Source: CAZLMG01 sp964560765 (GTDB taxonomy: Bacteria; Bdellovibrionota_B; Oligoflexia; Oligoflexales; CAZLMG01). Taken from it: a DNA stretch of 64,000 bases. Below the pieces are notes generated by a model. The model was not told where the DNA came from. It was given only the letters and a program-made list of their open reading frames with translations, and searched no databases. Of the stretch, positions 27,901-34,050 are shown piece by piece. Position 1 is the stretch's first letter. Every line of letters starts with the position of its first letter. Made by a program: the position numbers and the translations under genes. The stretch is from assembly GCA_964560765.1 (NCBI GenBank), contig CAZLMG010000010.1, positions 62,001-126,000 of the forward strand. The letters run 5' to 3'.

Positions 27901-29931
27901 GATCGCGTCGTAGGTGACGGCGCTGTGATTATCCGATGAGTCTGCCCAGTCGAGGGTCGGCTGGCTGTTGGCCGTTGCTGTTGGCGACATGGCGCTGGCG
28001 ATCGAGAAGTCGGCTGGCGCTTCGAGGTCGACTACGAACTGATAGGAGTTATTGCTGGCATTGCGAGTCTGTCCGTGCTGATCGACAGCTTGGGCGCAGA
28101 TGTAATAGGTGCCGGTGGCTAGCGCGTTGAAGGTGAATTCGCGCGGATCAGCCGAGGCGATGCTGGCCTGCTGCTGGATGGGGCTCGGACAACTGGCGTC
28201 GTTGTCGACCTGGATGCTGTAGGTGAAGGTGCTGTCATCGGTAGCCGCCGTCCAGGTGATGGTCGGCGTCGCGTCGTTGGTGACGTTGTTGGTGATGGTA
28301 TTAATCGCGAACGTTGCTGGTGGAGTCGTGTCGACACGCAATGACAATGGGTTGCTAGTGGCGGCGGTCGAGTTACCTACGACATCGCGGGCGGTGACAC
28401 AGATAGAGTAAAGGCCGTCCGACCACATGGCTGACGGGGTGTAGGTAGTCGTCGATAAGTTGGTGATCGTGGCGATGGGACTCGAACAATCAGCGCTGGT
28501 CGCGTAAGCCAGATCGTAGACGACAGTCGTCGTGTCGGTTGCTGCGCTCCACGAGATGGTCGGTGTGGAATCGTTGGTGTTGACGTTGGGGCCGATCGTG
28601 AAGTCAAAGGCCGCTGGATTGGTGGCATCGACGACGAAAGAGTACGGACTGTTGGTGGCAGCGGTCGTGCGCGCCGTGGGTGCCGACGAGTCTGTGGCGC
28701 TGGCACAGAAGTAATAGGTACCCGTAGCCAGGGCTGTCGGGGTGAACGATCGGGTCGCACTCGAGGTGATGCCGGTACTGACCTGCACCTGGGTGCTGCA
28801 CGCGCTGTCGCTGAATACGCCCACATCGTAGGTAAATGCTGTGGTGTCCGATGAGGCCGTCCAGGTAAAGGTCGGCGTTGTGTCATTTGTTGGGTTGTCG
28901 GCTAAGGCATCGATTGCAAACGCCGATGGAGCAGCGGTATCCACATAGACGATGATGTCGGTGCCGGTGGCAGCCTTGGTATTGCCGGCGGCGTCCGTCG
29001 CCGTGACACAGACGTAGTACATGCCGTCCGCCCAACCTGTGGTCGGCGTGTAGGACGTTGCTGTAATGGCATTGATGGTAGCGAGCGGTGAGGCGCAGTC
29101 GTCGTCTAGGTCGTGAGCAAAAGAGTACGAAAATGTCGAGGTGTCGTTCGACCCATTCCAGGAAATCGTCGGCGTGTTGCTGGGTGCGATAAAGGTTGCG
29201 GCAGTTACAAAGGTAAAGTCGTCAGGGGCCGTGCGATCGACGATGACTGACAAATTTTCGGCAGCCGAGGAACGATCCAAGTCGTCTTTCTGGGTCACGG
29301 CGTAGGCGTAGGTATTCTCGACGCCGAGAGCCACGGCCGCGCTGAACGTGCCATTCGCACACGTAGTGCTGGTGGTGGCGGCGCCAGAGATGCTGACAGT
29401 CGCGCCGGTCTCGCAGGTGCCCTGGATGTTCAGGCTTGTCGCGTTGGTGTAGTGCGTGAGGTTATCGGGTGAAGTGATAGCGATGGCAGCTGGGCCGGTG
29501 CTATCGACGGTCAAATTCAATATAGCCGCCTCAGAGGCGGAAGGGTCTGGCGTCAGCTGCGTTGCTTGCTGTGTCACGCGAATTTCGTGTTCGCCATCAG
29601 AGAAGGTCTTCGTAAAGCTGAAGGTCCCGCCGGCACTACAGGTGGTGCTGGCATTTAGAGTTGTATCGGGTGATACCAGCATATTGACGAACCGTTCAGG
29701 CAAGCAGGTACCCGAGATGGTCACGCTCTGGGAACCGACCTTCTTGTCGCCCTCTCCGGGGGAGGTAATGATTGGGCGCTCAATCTCAACGGAGCCACCG
29801 CCAGCGCCCGGGTCGACCTCTTCCAGCAACTCTGCCGGGATCTGGGCTCTCTTCACAACCACGCCGCCGCCGCACGCACTCAAGAGAGTGGTTAGCAGTG
29901 TGATCCAACTTGTCATATGTCCGAGGCTCAT
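21940..29931 (-). CDS. Giant repeat lipoprotein with Ig/fibronectin-like repeats and C-terminal LamG-like domain
   Basis: A 2663-residue surface or periplasmic lipoprotein. The signal peptide ends in LLSAC, the lipobox. Two repeat types follow. Type A (Ig-like, about 90 residues) has the consensus I-S-G-T-C-E-x-G-A-T-V and occurs at both ends. Type B (about 95-105 residues), in roughly 14 copies, opens with D-T-T-A-P-x-x-F-x-I, contains N-D-x-T-P-T-x-x-W, and closes with Y-Y-V-C-V-x-A-x-D-x-A-G-N. Each type B copy keeps two Cys about 45 residues apart, probably a disulfide. The last ~220 residues look like a LamG/concanavalin-like lectin domain, starting at LALYRMNSGSDFD. The start ATG follows GGGCGGAAG. 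An adhesin or stalk-like surface protein is the natural guess. No other gene shares its strand nearby. Confidence 0.88.
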   Translation of the reverse strand: MSLGHMTSWITLLTTLLSACGGGVVVKRAQIPAELLEEVDPGAGGGSVEIERPIITSPGEGDKKVGSQSVTISGTCLPERFVNMLVSPDTTLNASTTCSAGGTFSFTKTFSDGEHEIRVTQQATQLTPDPSASEAAILNLTVDSTGPAAIAITSPDNLTHYTNATSLNIQGTCETGATVSISGAATTSTTCANGTFSAAVALGVENTYAYAVTQKDDLDRSSAAENLSVIVDRTAPDDFTFVTAATFIAPSNTPTISWNGSNDTSTFSYSFAHDLDDDCASPLATINAITATSYTPTTGWADGMYYVCVTATDAAGNTKAATGTDIIVYVDTAAPSAFAIDALADNPTNDTTPTFTWTASSDTTAFTYDVGVFSDSACSTQVQVSTGITSSATRSFTPTALATGTYYFCASATDSSAPTARTTAATNSPYSFVVDATNPAAFDFTIGPNVNTNDSTPTISWSAATDTTTVVYDLAYATSADCSSPIATITNLSTTTYTPSAMWSDGLYSICVTARDVVGNSTAATSNPLSLRVDTTPPATFAINTITNNVTNDATPTITWTAATDDSTFTYSIQVDNDASCPSPIQQQASIASADPREFTFNALATGTYYICAQAVDQHGQTRNASNNSYQFVVDLEAPADFSIASAMSPTATANSQPTLDWADSSDNHSAVTYDAIIDNDSDCSSPTQSVNGLTSSAWTPSTALAEGTYYLCVTARDLAGNTKAGTGPFEFKVDLNPPSAFQINTYTNNRNNDLTPTITWTAATDTMTSVTYTVAIATTSNCATPHQTQSGITGTSFEVTSALTDQTTYYICVTAKDGVEHTRTATDGASNNYYQFMADAAVVNFAVTSPTNASTTGGWPLQIYGTCEPITGSTTEVTLSGDVQDGGDVSVNCTSGGTWSYQWDHGGAATTYTNITASQVDAAGNVATPIVRTWTFNPSLVPEPVITSPASPHLQKEMTVNIVVSTGSNCMGATNHELHLYRGVDPSLTQIDAAPCDNTASYNFQVIENADGFYNYAVRRHDHDNTTESQAVPLQVRIDSTSPGSFNIDTLTGNVTNDTTPTFTWSAAADDTAVDYRVELHSANTCDALIAGETATALTNRTHTFTGPLAEGTYYVCVWADDELNNGETAASNNGYAFTVDLTAPSTFAINAVTTPTNDATPTVSWEAATDSYSVTYDVRIDNTSNCAVPEAQSLGQAGTSFTPASDLADGTYYVCVVASDVAGNARTASNSSTLSFRIDTTQPSTFSINMITNNATNDTTPTFTWTSATDPSNVSYSATIGNNVDCSSAVESSGAQAGTSFTPSSALAEGTYYVCVSAVDDLNNGPRLATNNGYSFVVDTANPGDFDVVALTNDLTNDDTPTLSWSAASAGSGTAVTYALRLDNNSTSCASPEYSADNISGTSHTVASALANTTYYMCLTAIDAAGNSTNATTYPYDFTMDAEAPTDLNVTGPADVVGTLTPSATWDDANGEDLYRVYVNTGANNCAAGNHATYLTLAPETVSQALSFTLDGTYYVCVVAEDLAGNQMTDHKSFIVDTTAPGSFSIDALTNNRTNSATPTLTWTEPSDITSLTYDVIIDDNNDCATPVASATGLTSRTYTSSVALDDVTYYFCVTARDAIGNTTNASNQFYAFTVDTVDPTGLEVTGPAANVTDTTPDVTWDDATGEDYYDVYVNTSTDPVDCTNGAAFEQENIAADTTSITISSALADGSYDVCVRARDLAGNEITDSKSFVVDTTAPGNFSITAFASNKTSNLLPTINWGAASDVSAVTYNVKVMSDNDCSGTVHEEFTDVSGTSATLTDALSTDTDYWICIVATDAVNLTKAASNNPYQFRAEALNVPVILVPATQQSVSNVTTHEISGTCNIGWNVILSGGKDDSVVCDAQGEFAFTHAGMTDRTYNYTVVQNNGGANTQPATASITIDTTPPDFPVIVLPASNPFSSAASTINISGTCENGATVDISLASPSWSDAKTCTNGEFAFTYTAAGVGSYTFTLDQTDVAGNASEDRQLVWNYDAGLSAAPTITTPAATPRFTTTGSLTISGGCVYTAAGTDVVLGGQVLESEAAGGSDETTGADADGLILVTCASTSGGTYSFTINKASQGTYALNVTQTEPAKSVSAPANLTWIYDAAVAVPTITLPTFPYTAAGDLTITGACEAGSTVHLTGDATVQTTCSAGPVPVGATNNGTYSLSVTGLADGTYYFDIHQVDRAGNTSTAVTGLRWDRDSNVATPVTVATVAAATVYTAESQIVLGGACTANYTVTLSGDVVAGDVTNPANSLTMTCSGAGAYSFTIAKSSDGTYAFNLVQQFGAGSPSPATTRTWVRDTIAPTIDTLTGPSDPNRVAVVEFAYTGSDANTFSFDCKIEKAGGGSVNFAPCGPTPRLYPNLLPDSNNEYTFSIRAVDLAGNVSPTSTWTFLHIGYKTLALYRMNSGSDFDVSTNLSTSGKEMSHTSTTSGTGKFAEGRVLDNTDDRLDVTTDSDYDLLTDAGGLGLVTIEFWHKLSACTPSGNWDKSILSWVDTSDTTNKVGFRLVLRKQGSNFNVELVHNHNVAGTSNSSVTIKGRSAVHKSECSGTLNWHHFAVVIDQNSSIDLYVDGTKLAGSTTNARVYIPEASTGRMRFLLTPAGAFDGDFATVDDLRISQVRRYTTGFTPPAASFSLD

Positions 29932-30253
29932 ACTTCCGCCCTTCCCACTTGGGACTGGTGGTCACGGATTTTTTCTCGTACACCAAAGGCCATCGTCAGA
30001 ATTTTGCGGAACTTGAGCGGGGGGGGATCAATTCCTGTGGGTCCGGGGGGTTAGCGTGGAATTTTGCACTCCTAAAATAAGGCAGATTTTATAGAAACCT
30101 TAAACTTTATGAATTCGTCAGGTTCGAAGTTATTCCTATTAAGTTATTCAAGAGGGTTGGGAGAATGGTTGCTTGACTATGCAACGCCCCTAGTTCATGT
30201 TTTGTTTTCGCTCAGCATTTCTGCATTTGCATTAGATGACAGGCGTCGCATGG
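29932..30253. other. Gene-free region upstream of the giant lipoprotein gene
   Basis: No supported gene. It carries G-rich runs near 30018-30050 and AT-rich sequence near 30070-30130. Read on the minus strand, the AT-rich part contains TATAAA-like sequence that could serve as a promoter for the giant lipoprotein gene. No clear -35 partner was identified. Confidence 0.4.
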
Positions 30254-30294
30254 GGTCCCGTAGCTCAGCTGGATAGAGCACCGGATTTCTAATC
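30254..30294 (+). pseudogene. 5' fragment of tRNA-Arg(UCU), first of four tRNA-derived copies
   Basis: These 41 nt are identical to the first 41 nt of the intact tRNA-Arg located 179 bp downstream: acceptor 5' strand, D-arm and anticodon stem-loop through ATTTCTAATC. Then the sequence diverges abruptly (TGCAGCTGGGG). It lacks the T-arm and the 3' acceptor strand, so it cannot make a tRNA. The break lies in the anticodon arm, where all four copies share sequence, so it looks like one half of a recombination junction. Confidence 0.85.
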
Positions 30295-30412
30295 TGCAGC
30301 TGGGGATAGCGAAGAGTTCGGAAGTATGACATTAATTGAGTGCTTTGAAGGACTTCGAGTGAAATCAGTTTCTCACTGGTACGCAGTAAATCGCACCTCT
30401 ACGAGTAGCGTG

Positions 30413-30430
30413 GGGGGCGTAATGGGGGCG
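30413..30430 (+). repeat. G-rich direct repeat next to the left att (candidate arm site)
   Basis: GGGGGCG at 30413-30419 and again at 30424-30430, separated by TAAT, ends three bases before the intact tRNA. The same unit with the same 4-nt spacing recurs at the other end of the element (34757-34774), and a weaker form precedes the internal att copy (33191-33206). The conserved spacing suggests paired recombinase arm-type binding sites. Confidence 0.5.
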
Positions 30431-30432
30431 CT

Positions 30433-30509
30433 GGTCCCGTAGCTCAGCTGGATAGAGCACCGGATTTCTAATCCGGTGGTCGCAGGTTCGAGTCCTGCCG
30501 GGATCGCCA
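30433..30509 (+). tRNA. tRNA-Arg (anticodon TCT)
   Basis: A complete cloverleaf. The acceptor GGTCCCG (30433-30439) pairs with CGGGATC (30499-30505) with one G-U pair. The D-arm is GCTC/GAGC, the anticodon stem CCGGA/TCCGG, and the loop TTTCTAA gives anticodon TCT. The T-arm GCAGG-TTCGAGT-CCTGC is standard. CCA is encoded at 30507-30509. It is the attachment site of the integrase element that begins 185 bp downstream. The 3' part is repeated at 33317 and 34837. Confidence 0.96.
30464..30485 (+). repeat. Left att core inside tRNA-Arg
   Basis: This 22-nt segment of the intact tRNA covers the anticodon loop, the 3' anticodon stem, the variable loop and the start of the T-stem. It is repeated exactly at 33317-33338 and 34837-34858. 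Its first ten bases, ATTTCTAATC, are also the last bases of the truncated copy at 30254-30294, so the crossover probably falls within them. Confidence 0.75.
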
Positions 30510-30586
30510 CCTTTCTTCTCTTTTTCCCCGACAGTACACACTTTTTTTGCGCGCGCTTTTCCGCCCCCGTTCAGCAAGGGGAGTCT

Positions 30587-30605
30587 GGTGCACTATTGGG
30601 GCACT
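30587..30605 (+). repeat. Direct repeat between tRNA and integrase
   Basis: GGTGCACT at 30587-30594 and GGGGCACT at 30598-30605 (seven of eight identical) are separated by ATT. They lie between the left att and the integrase gene, where arm-type or directionality-factor sites are expected. Function is inferred from position. Confidence 0.3.
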
Positions 30606-30693
30606 GGCACTCACCACGGGCTGTTCTCGACCGCATTTTCAATACAAGCGAAGTCAGAAGCTATCACTCAATTAACATCTGGGAGGTATTGCG

Positions 30694-31737
30694 ATGGCCT
30701 ACATTGAAAAAAGAAATGCAAAATACGGCATACGTTATCGGGCTAACGTCAGGGTCAAAGGATTTCCCTCGAAGTCGGCAACCTTTCATTCCAAGGCGGA
30801 AGCTCGAAGATGGGCCGAGGCCGAGGAGGGTAAACTCAAGTATCAGCGGGCCATCGAGGGTCACAACTCGACTTACCATACCTTGGACGATGCCATCGTG
30901 CGATATATGCGCGATATTGCCATTCGGACGCCAAAAAGCTTCGACGCAAAGCGCTTTGCCCTGGGAGTTTGGAGTCGGCTCATTGGGCCTTTACAAATTC
31001 AAAAGGTCACGGCAGTGATGATATCTGAAATTCGTACCAATATGCATCGTGGCAGGTTGGGAAGGGAACTGGCCCCAGCTACTGTCAATCGCTATATGGC
31101 GTGCCTTTCGCATGTTTTGACGATCGCTGCGAGAGAGTGGGGCTGGATTCCGGCTTCGCCCATGTCGGCGGTCACCAAGCTCAAAGAGCCACGCGGCCGA
31201 GTTCGCTTCCTAAGCGATAACGAGCGCAAGCGATTATTGGACGCCTGTAAACTGAGCTGCAATTCTCAAATGTATGCAATCGTCGTAGTTGCGATTTCGA
31301 CAGGCATGCGCAAGTCAGAGATTCTGGGGCTTAGGCGTTCGGATGTTGACCTTGATCGTCATCGCATTATTCTTCAGGACACCAAGAACGGGGATCGAAG
31401 GTCTGTACCATTGGTAGGATTGGCGGCGACCCTGGTGGGCGAGCTGTGGGATCGCGATCAAGATTCAGAGTTCTTGTTTGCAAGCCCTACGGGCGGAAGA
31501 TTCTTTGACCTCAAGAGACCTTGGAAAAATGCGCTCAGGCAGGCGCAAATTTTTGATTTTCGATTTCACGATCTACGGCATTGCGCGGCGAGTTACTTGG
31601 CGATGAGCGGGGCCACTTCGCACGAAATTGCTGAAGTTCTTGGTCATAAGTCACTCGACATGGTTAAGCGATACACACATCTCTGCGACACCCACGTCAG
31701 CAAAGTAGTTGAGCGAATGACCAAGCAGATTTTCTAG
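30694..31737 (+). CDS. Tyrosine site-specific recombinase (phage-type integrase)
   Basis: A 347-residue integrase expected to catalyse recombination between the tRNA-derived att sites. The N-terminal part (MAYIEKRNAKYGIRYRANVRVKG) is an Arm-DNA-binding domain. Residues about 60-160 are the SAM-like core-binding domain. The C-terminal catalytic domain has all key residues: Arg206 in STGMRKSEIL, Lys231 in the beta-hairpin, His292 and Arg295 in HDLRHCAASYL, His318 in VLGHKS, and the nucleophile Tyr327 in KRYTHL. GGGAGG lies 7 nt before the ATG. Its TAG overlaps the AbiEii stop in a shared CTAG, so the genes converge tail to tail. The enzyme looks intact. Confidence 0.95.
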   Translation: MAYIEKRNAKYGIRYRANVRVKGFPSKSATFHSKAEARRWAEAEEGKLKYQRAIEGHNSTYHTLDDAIVRYMRDIAIRTPKSFDAKRFALGVWSRLIGPLQIQKVTAVMISEIRTNMHRGRLGRELAPATVNRYMACLSHVLTIAAREWGWIPASPMSAVTKLKEPRGRVRFLSDNERKRLLDACKLSCNSQMYAIVVVAISTGMRKSEILGLRRSDVDLDRHRIILQDTKNGDRRSVPLVGLAATLVGELWDRDQDSEFLFASPTGGRFFDLKRPWKNALRQAQIFDFRFHDLRHCAASYLAMSGATSHEIAEVLGHKSLDMVKRYTHLCDTHVSKVVERMTKQIF

Positions 31738-32513
31738 GGAGATTGATCAGACAAGCCGTTCGCAAGCCAAGAGTTAATCGAGGCAAAGACGTCGTGAAGC
31801 TTGGATGGTAAATCCTTGTTACGGCTCACATGCGACTGCCAAGATTTCTCCATGAGGGGATTAATCCACTTTTTCTGTAGCTCAGGGGAGACAGTTCGTT
31901 CTCTTAGTATTTGAGCCAAAATTCCCCAAGACACCTCGGATGAATTTGCGACACTGATTCGCCAGAGATCATCAAAGTCTTTCATGCGACTATTTCCGGA
32001 TCCATATTGATGAGCAGCAGCTAGCTTATCGCTGATGATATTCTCGAGAGTTACTGCTGAGATTTTGACCTCCGGTCGAATGGGCGAAGCAATGTGCTGA
32101 GTGACCGACAAAAGTTTGTAAACGATATCCAGCTCGAAGGTGTTCTCTTGACCCTGGTCTGTCTTAAAGGAAACGCGAGCGGACGCGCCTCGATTTTCGA
32201 TCGGGTCAAAGTCAATCAATGCGTACTTTATTCCCTCTATAGCTCTGTTACAGGCGTCGTCTAGGGCCTTGCGGACGTCACTATGATTTGCAAATGTCTT
32301 GGTGACAAAATCAAGATCTACGGTACTCCTGGGCGTTTTGATGTACATCCATAGGAGATTTCCGCCTTTGAAGACAAATTCATCACTCGTCTCATTCAGT
32401 TGCTCGACAAATGTCATCATGACAAAGCGCAGAAATGCGTGAGGCCCACTCAATTTGTGCTTGGTGGTCCAGGAGCGAGCTCTCGCTAGGAAGTTCTTTG
32501 AGGGTTCAGCCAT
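31734..32513 (-). CDS. AbiEii-type nucleotidyltransferase toxin
   Basis: The toxin of a type IV toxin-antitoxin pair: AbiEii proteins are DNA-polymerase-beta-fold nucleotidyltransferases that stop growth reversibly. The 259-residue protein has motif I FKGGNLLWMYIKTPRSTVDLDF, with Gly50-Gly51 and Asp66/Asp68 as metal ligands. Motif III is TLENIISDKLAAA (about 156-167), and motif IV MKDFDDLW (about 177-184), where K178 and D179 are likely active-site residues. The start overlaps the AbiEi stop by 8 bp, as in characterised abiE operons. The 3' end meets the integrase stop at one CTAG. Whether the toxin is active cannot be told from sequence, but no key residue is missing. Confidence 0.9.
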   Translation of the reverse strand: MAEPSKNFLARARSWTTKHKLSGPHAFLRFVMMTFVEQLNETSDEFVFKGGNLLWMYIKTPRSTVDLDFVTKTFANHSDVRKALDDACNRAIEGIKYALIDFDPIENRGASARVSFKTDQGQENTFELDIVYKLLSVTQHIASPIRPEVKISAVTLENIISDKLAAAHQYGSGNSRMKDFDDLWRISVANSSEVSWGILAQILRERTVSPELQKKWINPLMEKSWQSHVSRNKDLPSKLHDVFASINSWLANGLSDQSP

Positions 32514-33084
32514 CTGCGATCTCCTGTTTTACGGCACGTAGCACATGGGTCCCCAGGGTGCCGTCATAGCGCACCAACTTCTCGGGTCTGATTTTCCCTT
32601 GATGTACATAACGCTTGAGCGCTTTAATAAAGAGCGCGCCGTCTGGGTCCAACATGTAGGCATCGCAAAGCGATCGTTCGCGGTCATAGACGCGAACCTT
32701 ATGGCCGTGCATCGTGATGGTTGCAATACCAAAGAGTCGTGACTCTTTGACCCTACGGGTCCTGAGCAATTTATTTCGTATGGAAGTCCCGCGTTCGATA
32801 TCCACGTCAATCTTGTCGATTCGCTCGTCGGTCAAATCGTGGATGACGAGGGCCGATATTCCCGAGACGACGGCGTGCGGATAGAATCGCGCCACCGCGA
32901 TGATGGAGGCGATGAACGGATCGAGTGAGGGATGGGCATAGAATCCAGCGCCGAGTAGGATCAACTGTCCGCCATCGACCAGTCGCCGTAATTGCGTTCG
33001 AGAAACCGAAAGCTTCTGCAGCTCCGAAGCGCGCATGACGCTAAGCTTTTTGATTGCCCGCATAGGTTCTAGCCGCATATTCAA
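32506..33084 (-). CDS. AbiEi-type antitoxin and transcriptional autoregulator
   Basis: The antitoxin of the type IV pair. The 192-residue protein opens with a winged-helix DNA-binding domain (MRASELQKLSVSRTQLRRLVDGGQLILLGAGFYA), followed by the C-terminal antitoxin domain with ALVIHDLTDERIDKIDVDIERG and VYDRERSLCDAYMLDPD. Known AbiEi proteins both counter the toxin, without binding it stably, and repress their own promoter through inverted repeats. A long inverted repeat lies just upstream at 33105-33149. The frame starts at TTG 33084; an ATG at 33078 is an alternative. No strong Shine-Dalgarno is visible. It is first in the operon. Confidence 0.87.
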   Translation of the reverse strand: MNMRLEPMRAIKKLSVMRASELQKLSVSRTQLRRLVDGGQLILLGAGFYAHPSLDPFIASIIAVARFYPHAVVSGISALVIHDLTDERIDKIDVDIERGTSIRNKLLRTRRVKESRLFGIATITMHGHKVRVYDRERSLCDAYMLDPDGALFIKALKRYVHQGKIRPEKLVRYDGTLGTHVLRAVKQEIADG

Positions 33085-33104
33085 GGATAAGCTCCCGGGT
33101 GAAT

Positions 33105-33149
33105 GTTACAAATTTACCACAAATGCCATCAGCGTGGTAAGTTTGTAAC
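33105..33149. promoter_or_regulatory. 16-bp inverted repeat, likely AbiEi operator
   Basis: GTTACAAATTTACCAC at 33105-33120 and GTGGTAAGTTTGTAAC at 33134-33149 are reverse complements at 15 of 16 positions, with a 13-nt spacer. The repeat lies 21 bp upstream of the antitoxin gene, where autorepressing AbiEi proteins bind paired inverted repeats. Function is inferred from this precedent and from position. Confidence 0.7.
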
Positions 33150-33190
33150 GAAAGTTGCTTTCTGGGCGCGGATTTTAATAAAATCGCCGT

Positions 33191-33206
33191 GGGGTAATTT
33201 GGGGGG
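33191..33206 (+). repeat. G-rich direct repeat before the internal att copy (degenerate arm site)
   Basis: GGGG at 33191-33194 and GGGGGG at 33201-33206 are separated by TAATTT. The arrangement resembles the two GGGGGCG pairs at the element ends but lacks the CG and has a 6-nt spacer. It lies about 110 bp before the internal att copy. Weak on its own. Confidence 0.3.
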
Positions 33207-33316
33207 AGCGGCTCTGATTAATTTTGTCGGCAATAGAAGATGTGTGTGTCCAATTTTATATATAAATATCATGATGTTATGATTTTTGTGCCCGAGTCGT
33301 TTGGCGCAAAAAATTC

Positions 33317-33338
33317 ATTTCTAATCCGGTGGTCGCAG
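33317..33338 (+). repeat. Internal att copy: 22-nt tRNA-Arg fragment
   Basis: Exact copy of positions 30464-30485 of the intact tRNA, from the anticodon loop to the first bases of the T-stem. Identity ends at 33338. It lies between the AbiE module and the second nucleotidyltransferase module, four bases past the stop of the latter. An att remnant between two cargo modules is best explained by two successive integrations at the same tRNA. Confidence 0.8.
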
Positions 33339-33342
33339 ATGT

Positions 33343-34044
33343 TCACTCGAAACCATCATCCGCAAATACTTGCATGGCAGATAGTACGCGTTCCGTTCGT
33401 TCACTATTCTGGCTAGTTGGAAGGCAGTTTGCAATATAGTTACCGAGCCTCGAATCCTTCAGGAGCAAAGCAAACTCATGGCGAATGAACGAGCGCACTT
33501 GACCCGTCGATGCGGCAAGTTGCTGATGAATGCCAGCAAGTCCGTCGATTAAAATGATGATGTCTTCAAGATCGTGATTAACATCAACCTCATAACTCAG
33601 GAGATTCACGGCGTCGCCGCGCGACCGAAAAGCATCGAGCTTTGTGGCGATAAAATACACGGGGCTTAGAATCCGAATGGGTCGTCCAGCATCAATCTTA
33701 ACAGTGGATGCTTCCCTTACACCTTCGTCGAACCAGCGATTGGTGGCGTGAGGTCCGACGGCCTTGACGGGAATCACATCTAGAATCTGCGAGTCATATA
33801 TCCAGCGACACGGTGGATCATCTTTTCCTTGTGCGCGAACAAATCCCTTGCGAGACAGGTTATCTTCAAATTCAGTGAATGCCAGGTATGAGTCATTTGG
33901 ATATACGGCATCGACATCGCGAGTTGCGCGCACATTTGCCTTTGCCGCAGAATCGACGAGGATCGTGTTAATGGCACCGCCAACAAAGATGACTTCGTCG
34001 GCAAGTTCGCCTAAAGCCAACACGACTTTACTAAGGTCCATCAA
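33343..34044 (-). CDS. Nucleotidyltransferase-fold protein, probable toxin of a second TA-like module
   Basis: A 233-residue cytoplasmic protein with a minimal polymerase-beta nucleotidyltransferase motif: VIFVGGAINTIL (Gly22-Gly23) then RATRDVDAVYP with Asp43 and Asp45 as metal ligands. YFIATKLDAFRSRG (about 130-145) corresponds to motif III and NHDLEDIIILIDG (about 157-168) to motif IV of AbiEii-like enzymes. It is shorter than and not closely similar to the AbiEii gene in the same element. Its start lies 6 bp after the stop of the winged-helix partner, the same order as AbiEi-AbiEii (regulator first). I infer a toxin-antitoxin-like role; this is not shown. The stop lies 4 bp from the internal att copy. 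Confidence 0.75.
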   Translation of the reverse strand: MMDLSKVVLALGELADEVIFVGGAINTILVDSAAKANVRATRDVDAVYPNDSYLAFTEFEDNLSRKGFVRAQGKDDPPCRWIYDSQILDVIPVKAVGPHATNRWFDEGVREASTVKIDAGRPIRILSPVYFIATKLDAFRSRGDAVNLLSYEVDVNHDLEDIIILIDGLAGIHQQLAASTGQVRSFIRHEFALLLKDSRLGNYIANCLPTSQNSERTERVLSAMQVFADDGFE

Positions 34045-34050
34045 TAAGTC

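Larger units (their letters stand above)
30332..30675. repeat. 11-bp inverted repeat flanking the tRNA
   Basis: TTAATTGAGTG at 30332-30342 is the exact reverse complement of CACTCAATTAA at 30665-30675. The two copies lie on either side of the intact tRNA, the second just upstream of the integrase start. They could be integrase or excisionase binding sites, or chance. Confidence 0.4.

Noticed and set aside
22426..29013. Long plus-strand open frames opposite the giant lipoprotein gene, for example 22426-23340, 24430-25329 and 26350-26997
   Set aside because: They are antisense shadows caused by the repeated, stop-poor codon pattern of the real gene. They lack ribosome sites and family features.
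21940..29931. Repeated DNA that might suggest a CRISPR array or satellite
   Set aside because: The repeats have coding periodicity of about 300 bp, vary at synonymous positions and lie in one long open frame, so they are protein repeats.
30254..30294. A second functional tRNA-Arg upstream
   Set aside because: Only the 5' half is present; no T-arm, 3' acceptor strand or CCA follows.
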